Source: Phenylobacterium sp. (GTDB lineage Bacteria > Pseudomonadota > Alphaproteobacteria > Caulobacterales > Caulobacteraceae). Taken from it: a stretch of 64,000 nucleotides of DNA. Below the pieces are notes generated by a model that was given only the letters and a program-made list of their open reading frames with translations, did no database searches and was not told the DNA's origin. Below, piece after piece: positions 60,326 through 64,000 of this stretch. The stretch is from contig NZ_JAKRSA010000020.1 of assembly GCF_022402485.1 (NCBI RefSeq), positions 62,001-126,000 on the forward strand. The letters run 5' to 3'. Each line of letters starts with the position of its first letter. Position 1 is the stretch's first letter. Made by a program: the position numbers and the translations under genes.

Positions 60326-60522
60326 AGGCCTCCCCGCGCGACTGAACGGGTCAGACCAGCGAGGGTGCCAGGCGCCAGGGCGGACGTTCTCGCTTCTGTG
60401 AGGCCTGATGGGATTGTGTCCGGCCGCCCCGAACACATGTTTGCCTCAGCACGCAGCTTATGCTTGTTCACACTCACGATGTGGGGGCTACCTGACCCCC
60501 GCGCAGCATTAGGAGAACGCTT

Positions 60523-62280
60523 ATGTCCGAGGCCGCTCTGCCTCCCGGCTGGCCTGCCATGTCCATCGCCGACGCCCACGCCCTGCTGACGGCGCCGGGG
60601 GTTCCGTTCGAGATGGAAGAGGTCACCGTCCGTGGGGTGACCATGAAGGCCTGGAAGAACTCGCCCCCGTCCCTGCGGTCGGTGGTTGAGGCTGGCCGTG
60701 CCCATGGGGAGCGGATCTTCCTGGTCTATGAGGACGAGCGGGTTTCTTTCGAGGCGTTCCACCGGGCTGTGGCCACCCTGGCCAAGGCGTTCGCGGCCCA
60801 GGGCGTGGTCAAGGGCGACCGGGTCGCCATTGTCATGCGCAACCTGCCGGAGTGGGTCGTGGCCTTCTATGCCGGCGCCTGCCTGGGTGCCATCATCACC
60901 CCGCTCAATGCGTGGTGGACCGGGCCTGAGCTGGAATACGGCCTGACCGATTCCGGGGCCAAGATCGTCGTTCTCGACGCCGAGCGCTATGAGCGCCTGA
61001 CCGAACATCTGCCCAATTGCCCCGACCTCGTGCGGGTCTATGTTTCGCGGGAGTCCGACGAGATCGCCCATCCCGGCGTGACCAAGCTGGAATCGATCCT
61101 GGGGGAGGCCAACAGCTGGGGCAGCCTGCCCGATCTGCCGCTTCCCGACGTGGCCATCGACCAGGACGACGACGCCACCATCTTCTACACCTCCGGCACC
61201 ACGGGGAAGCCCAAGGGCGCGCTGGGCACCCATCGCGGGGTCAATTCGAATATTCTGACCGCCGCCTGCGCCGGTGCCCGTCGCTTCCTGCGCCGTGGGG
61301 AGATGCCCCCGGCGCCGGACCCCGATGGGCCGCAGCGTTCCTCTCTGATTTCGGTACCCTTCTTCCACGTCACCGGCTGCTTTGCGGTGCTGAACCCCAG
61401 TCTGTTTGCCGGTGCCAAGCTGGTGATGATGCACAAGTGGGATGCGGTCCGCGCCTTTGAGCTGATCGAGCGGGAGAAGATCCAATCGGCCGGCGGCGTG
61501 CCGACCATCGCCTGGCAGCTGATCGAACATCCGGCCCGGGCCAATTATGACCTCTCGTCCCTGGAGTCGGTGGCCTATGGCGGCGCGCCCTCGGCGCCGG
61601 AGCTGGTCCGTCGCCTGAGCGAGACCTTCCCCAAGTCGCAGCCCGGCCAGGGCTGGGGCATGACCGAAACCTGCGCCACGGTGACCAGCAATGGCGCTGA
61701 AGACTATACCAACCGCCCCGACAGCTGCGGCCCGGCCGCCCCGGTGGCTGAGCTGAAGATCCGTGACCCCGCCGATGGCAAGACCGAACTGCCCATCGGG
61801 GCGGTAGGCGAGCTGTGGGCCAAGGGGCCAATGGTGGTGAAGGGCTATTGGAACAAGCCCGAGGCGACCGCCCAGACCTTTGTGGATGGCTGGGTCCGCA
61901 CGGGCGACCTGGCGCGGCTGGACGAAGAGGGCTTCTGCTTCATCATCGACCGGGCCAAGGACATGCTGATCCGTGGCGGCGAGAACATCTACTGTGTCGA
62001 GGTGGAGAACGTTCTCTATGATCACCCGGCGATCATGGACGCCGCCATCGTCGGCGTGCCCCATCGTACCCTGGGCGAAGAGCCAGCCGCCGTCGTCACC
62101 CTGAAGCCCGGGGCCGAGGCCACCGAACAGGAGCTTCGGGCCCATGTGGCCCAGCACCTGGCGGCCTTCAAGGTGCCGATCGCGGTCAAGTTCTGGCACG
62201 AGACCCTGCCGCGGAACGCCAATGGCAAGATCCTGAAGAACGAGCTCAAGAAGCTGTTCGAGGACAAGGCCGACGCCTGA
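60523..62280 (+). CDS. Acyl-CoA synthetase (AMP-forming)
   Basis: A 585-aa ANL-superfamily ligase: the AMP-binding motif FYTSGTTGKPKGALGTHRG, WGMTETCATV, TGDLARLDEEGF, IDRAKDMLIRGGENIY and the catalytic lysine region PRNANGKILKNELKK. It activates a fatty or aromatic acid as acyl-CoA. The start ATG 60523 follows TTAGGAGAA. It is 3 bp before tlyA, so these may be co-transcribed. The acyl substrate is not clear. Confidence 0.92.
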   Translation: MSEAALPPGWPAMSIADAHALLTAPGVPFEMEEVTVRGVTMKAWKNSPPSLRSVVEAGRAHGERIFLVYEDERVSFEAFHRAVATLAKAFAAQGVVKGDRVAIVMRNLPEWVVAFYAGACLGAIITPLNAWWTGPELEYGLTDSGAKIVVLDAERYERLTEHLPNCPDLVRVYVSRESDEIAHPGVTKLESILGEANSWGSLPDLPLPDVAIDQDDDATIFYTSGTTGKPKGALGTHRGVNSNILTAACAGARRFLRRGEMPPAPDPDGPQRSSLISVPFFHVTGCFAVLNPSLFAGAKLVMMHKWDAVRAFELIEREKIQSAGGVPTIAWQLIEHPARANYDLSSLESVAYGGAPSAPELVRRLSETFPKSQPGQGWGMTETCATVTSNGAEDYTNRPDSCGPAAPVAELKIRDPADGKTELPIGAVGELWAKGPMVVKGYWNKPEATAQTFVDGWVRTGDLARLDEEGFCFIIDRAKDMLIRGGENIYCVEVENVLYDHPAIMDAAIVGVPHRTLGEEPAAVVTLKPGAEATEQELRAHVAQHLAAFKVPIAVKFWHETLPRNANGKILKNELKKLFEDKADA

Positions 62281-62283
62281 GGC

Positions 62284-63021
62284 ATGGCCAAGAGACGCGC
62301 CGACCTGCTGCTGGTCGAGCGCGGCCTGTTCGACAGCCGCGCCAAGGCCCGGGCCGCCATAGAGGCGGGTCGGGTCCTGGCCGGCGGTCATACGGTCGGC
62401 CGACCCGCCGACCTCCTGGACGAGGACGCCGATATTCAGGCGGAGGCGGCCAATCCATGGGTGGGCCGGGCGGCTTTGAAGCTCGCCCATGCCCTGGAGA
62501 TCTGGCCGATCCGGGTGGCGGGGCGAAAGGTCCTGGACGTGGGGGCCTCCACCGGCGGATTCACCGAGGTGTGTCTCAGCCAGGGCGCGGCCAGGGTCTG
62601 TGCGGTGGATGTGGGCCGGGGCCAGTTGCATCCGAAGATCGCCGCCGATCCCCGGATCCACAGCCTGGAAGCCACTGACGCCCGGGATCTCGACCTGGAG
62701 AAGGTGGGCTTTGCCCCTGAGCTGATCGTCTGTGATGTGAGCTTCATTGGCCTGGCCAAGGCCTTGCCAAGGGCCTTGGGGCTGGCTGCGCCGGGGGCGG
62801 ATCTGCTGGTCCTGGTCAAACCGCAGTTCGAGGTCGGCCCCGCTGCGGTGGGCAAGGGCGGCGTGGTCAAGGATCCGGTCGCCAGGTCCCGCGCCCTAGA
62901 GGACGCCTTGGTGTTCCTGAACCAGAGCGGCTGGACCGTGAACGAAACTGGTCAAAGCCCGATCACGGGCAGTGACGGCAATCTGGAGTTTCTCGTCTGG
63001 GCGACCAAGGCGGTGGGGTAA
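62284..63021 (+). CDS. tlyA: TlyA-family rRNA 2'-O-methyltransferase
   Basis: A 245-aa protein with an N-terminal S4 RNA-binding domain (RADLLLVERGLFDSRAKARAAIEAGRVLAGGHTV) and a FtsJ/RrmJ-like methyltransferase domain (VLDVGASTGGFTEVCLSQGA, VCDVSFIGLAKALP, LLVLVKPQFEVGP). TlyA methylates 16S and/or 23S rRNA cytidines. The length is typical. It overlaps nothing and ends before a terminator hairpin. Confidence 0.94.
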   Translation: MAKRRADLLLVERGLFDSRAKARAAIEAGRVLAGGHTVGRPADLLDEDADIQAEAANPWVGRAALKLAHALEIWPIRVAGRKVLDVGASTGGFTEVCLSQGAARVCAVDVGRGQLHPKIAADPRIHSLEATDARDLDLEKVGFAPELIVCDVSFIGLAKALPRALGLAAPGADLLVLVKPQFEVGPAAVGKGGVVKDPVARSRALEDALVFLNQSGWTVNETGQSPITGSDGNLEFLVWATKAVG

Positions 63022-63028
63022 CGCAAAA

Positions 63029-63054
63029 GGCCGCCCACCCGAAAGTGGACGGCC
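63029..63054 (-). terminator. Terminator between tlyA and the glycine-zipper gene
   Basis: GGCCGCCCAC-CCGAAA-GTGGACGGCC forms a 10-bp stem with one mismatch. Read on the minus strand it is followed by TTTT, serving the glycine-zipper gene; it also lies 8 bp after the tlyA stop. Confidence 0.75.
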
Positions 63055-63079
63055 CCTATGCTAGGTGCGCGGTGAAGGG

Positions 63080-63754
63080 TCAGTCGACGACCTGATAGCG
63101 TCCCGAACGGTCACGGCAGACCCGCACAAAGCGCTTTTGGGTCGAGCCATCAGGCATATAGATCGGGCTCTCGGCGATGCTGCAGCCGTCGGCACCGGGG
63201 CGCTGGGCCACGGAATAGGCGCGGCCGTAGCGGTCATGGGCCTGGCCGAAGGATCCCGACGCCCCGTAGCCATAGCTGTTGTGGTCATAGGACGAGCCGT
63301 AATAGCCCGGCGCGGCCCCGCCCCGATGACGACCGCCCCGGGGGGCGCTGTAGCCCTGGCCATAGCGGTTCTGATCATAATAGCCGCTGTTGTATCCGGT
63401 CTGCGGCGTGTGGGTGTCGAAGCCCGACACGCAGGCTGCCCCACGGTTGCCGATCGCCGCGCCAGCCGCAGCGCCCAGGGCTCCACCCAGAAGGGCACCT
63501 TCGGTACGAACGCCGCCCGCTGCGGTGTTGGAGCCGATCACCGCGCCGATCGCGCCGCCGATCAGGGCGCCGGCCGTGCTGCGATTGGTCTGGTCGCGGC
63601 GGCAGGGGTCATAATAGGTCTGGCCCTGGGTCTGGCCGTAATAGCCATAGGACTGGGCCGAGGCCAGGGTCGGGACCATGGCGGCAGCGGCGAGAGTGGC
63701 GACGCCCGCAACCGCGGCGACGGCGCCCTTGGCAATGGTGGAACGGGTGGACAT
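63080..63754 (-). CDS. Glycine-zipper surface protein (17-kDa antigen type)
   Basis: A 224-aa exported protein (signal AVAAVAGVATLAAAAMVPTLASA) with a glycine-zipper segment (TAGALIGGAIGAVIGSNTAAGG and EGALLGGALGAAAGAAIGNRGA), a Tyr/Gly-rich linker and a C-terminal part with two Cys (DGCSIAES, RVCRDRSG). Glycine-zipper 2TM proteins sit in the envelope and are often stress-linked. Start ATG 63754 has GGGAG upstream; the track ORF adds 35 residues. No lipobox is seen. Confidence 0.88.
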   Translation of the reverse strand: MSTRSTIAKGAVAAVAGVATLAAAAMVPTLASAQSYGYYGQTQGQTYYDPCRRDQTNRSTAGALIGGAIGAVIGSNTAAGGVRTEGALLGGALGAAAGAAIGNRGAACVSGFDTHTPQTGYNSGYYDQNRYGQGYSAPRGGRHRGGAAPGYYGSSYDHNSYGYGASGSFGQAHDRYGRAYSVAQRPGADGCSIAESPIYMPDGSTQKRFVRVCRDRSGRYQVVD

Positions 63755-63915
63755 CGAAGCTCTCCCTTGAGCGGAAACCCTGAACGAGACCAAGGCTCGT
63801 CCTTGTCGATCCTGAATATGACGGGGCTTTCCTGAACGGTCGTTGAGCGGGTTGTTCATCTTCGTTCATCTTCGCAGCATGGCCCCAAGCGTGGCGTCAG
63901 CGGCCAAAATGTGGA

Positions 63916-64000
63916 ATGGCCCTGTTCATGCGCAGTTCCAGACCTATCCGCCGCACCTCGACCCCGAAGCCCGCCGGCCCTGCGCCGGAATCCGAGGTGC
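63916..64000 (+). CDS. Possible start of a further gene (3' truncated)
   Basis: From ATG 63916 (or the in-frame ATG 63928) an open frame with strong G/C at third positions runs to the window end (MALFMRSSRPIRRTSTPKPA...). It is too short to identify. The divergent position from the glycine-zipper gene leaves room for a promoter. Confidence 0.3.
   Translation, partial: MALFMRSSRPIRRTSTPKPAGPAPESEV

Noticed and set aside
58460-62661. Long minus-strand ORFs (658 and 779 aa) over valS, the acyl-CoA synthetase and tlyA
   Set aside because: The plus-strand genes are unmistakable. These frames mirror their codon bias and show no recognisable domain.

Overview
The window reads as high-GC chromosomal DNA of an alphaproteobacterium, most likely a Caulobacteraceae member (Caulobacter/Phenylobacterium type). 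The reasons are a PopZ-family polar organizer between a TolC-type outer-membrane protein and valyl-tRNA synthetase, a bactofilin, two large TonB-dependent receptors, strong G/C preference at third codon positions, and the general gene mix. No rRNA, insertion sequence, prophage, integrase or CRISPR array was seen. One tRNA (Cys, GCA anticodon) is present.

Layout. (1) 1-11.4 kb: a carbon-phosphorus (C-P) lyase locus. The minus strand carries phnG-H-I-J-K-L-M plus a 2H-phosphoesterase (DUF1045). The plus strand carries a divergent GntR regulator (phnF), a second phnM and an endonuclease/exonuclease/phosphatase-family gene. At the left edge are the end of a hexapeptide acyltransferase and phnN. 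An SbtA-SbtB pair (Na+/bicarbonate transporter and PII-like partner) sits inside the locus. A long hairpin overlies the sbtA ribosome-binding site. (2) 11.5-14.4 kb: a TonB-dependent receptor with a Pho-box-like repeat upstream. (3) 14.4-18.5 kb: WrbA, pirin, a divergent LysR regulator, a patatin-like lipoprotein and a bactofilin. (4) 18.7-23.4 kb: phosphotransacetylase, acetate kinase, OmpW, a DUF883 protein and a universal stress protein, with two FNR/FixK-type sites. This looks like a low-oxygen acetate/stress block. (5) 23.6-30.8 kb: a secreted amidohydrolase, a TonB-dependent receptor and a secreted M20 peptidase, probably one peptide or amide scavenging unit, followed by a flavodoxin.

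(6) 30.8-40.3 kb: a sulfide/persulfide locus. It has a Blh-type sulfur dioxygenase, a TauE/SafE exporter, a methyltransferase, a rhodanese-MFP-RND pump-ArsR operon, then sulfide:quinone oxidoreductase, a thioredoxin and a DUF2892 protein. The ArsR protein resembles the persulfide sensors BigR/SqrR. (7) 40.3-44.3 kb: nitronate monooxygenase and a probable metal-linked ABC system (ATPase, FtsX-like permease with a 13-histidine loop, DUF3299 protein, small secreted protein). (8) 44.5-49.2 kb: a spermidine-synthase-like methyltransferase overlapping a stand-alone Hen1-like RNA methyltransferase, then a GT2 - ArnT/PMT - VTT membrane operon that looks like a polyprenyl-phosphate-sugar pathway. (9) 49.2-54.3 kb: a GreA/B-like factor, small proteins, an iron alcohol dehydrogenase and two medium-chain oxidoreductases. 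(10) 54.4-64 kb: tRNA-Cys, a degenerate Pcm-like protein, TolC, PopZ, ValS, an acyl-CoA synthetase, TlyA and a glycine-zipper surface protein.

All functional calls come from reading the translated sequences, without database searches. Regulatory sites were found by eye and are candidates only.
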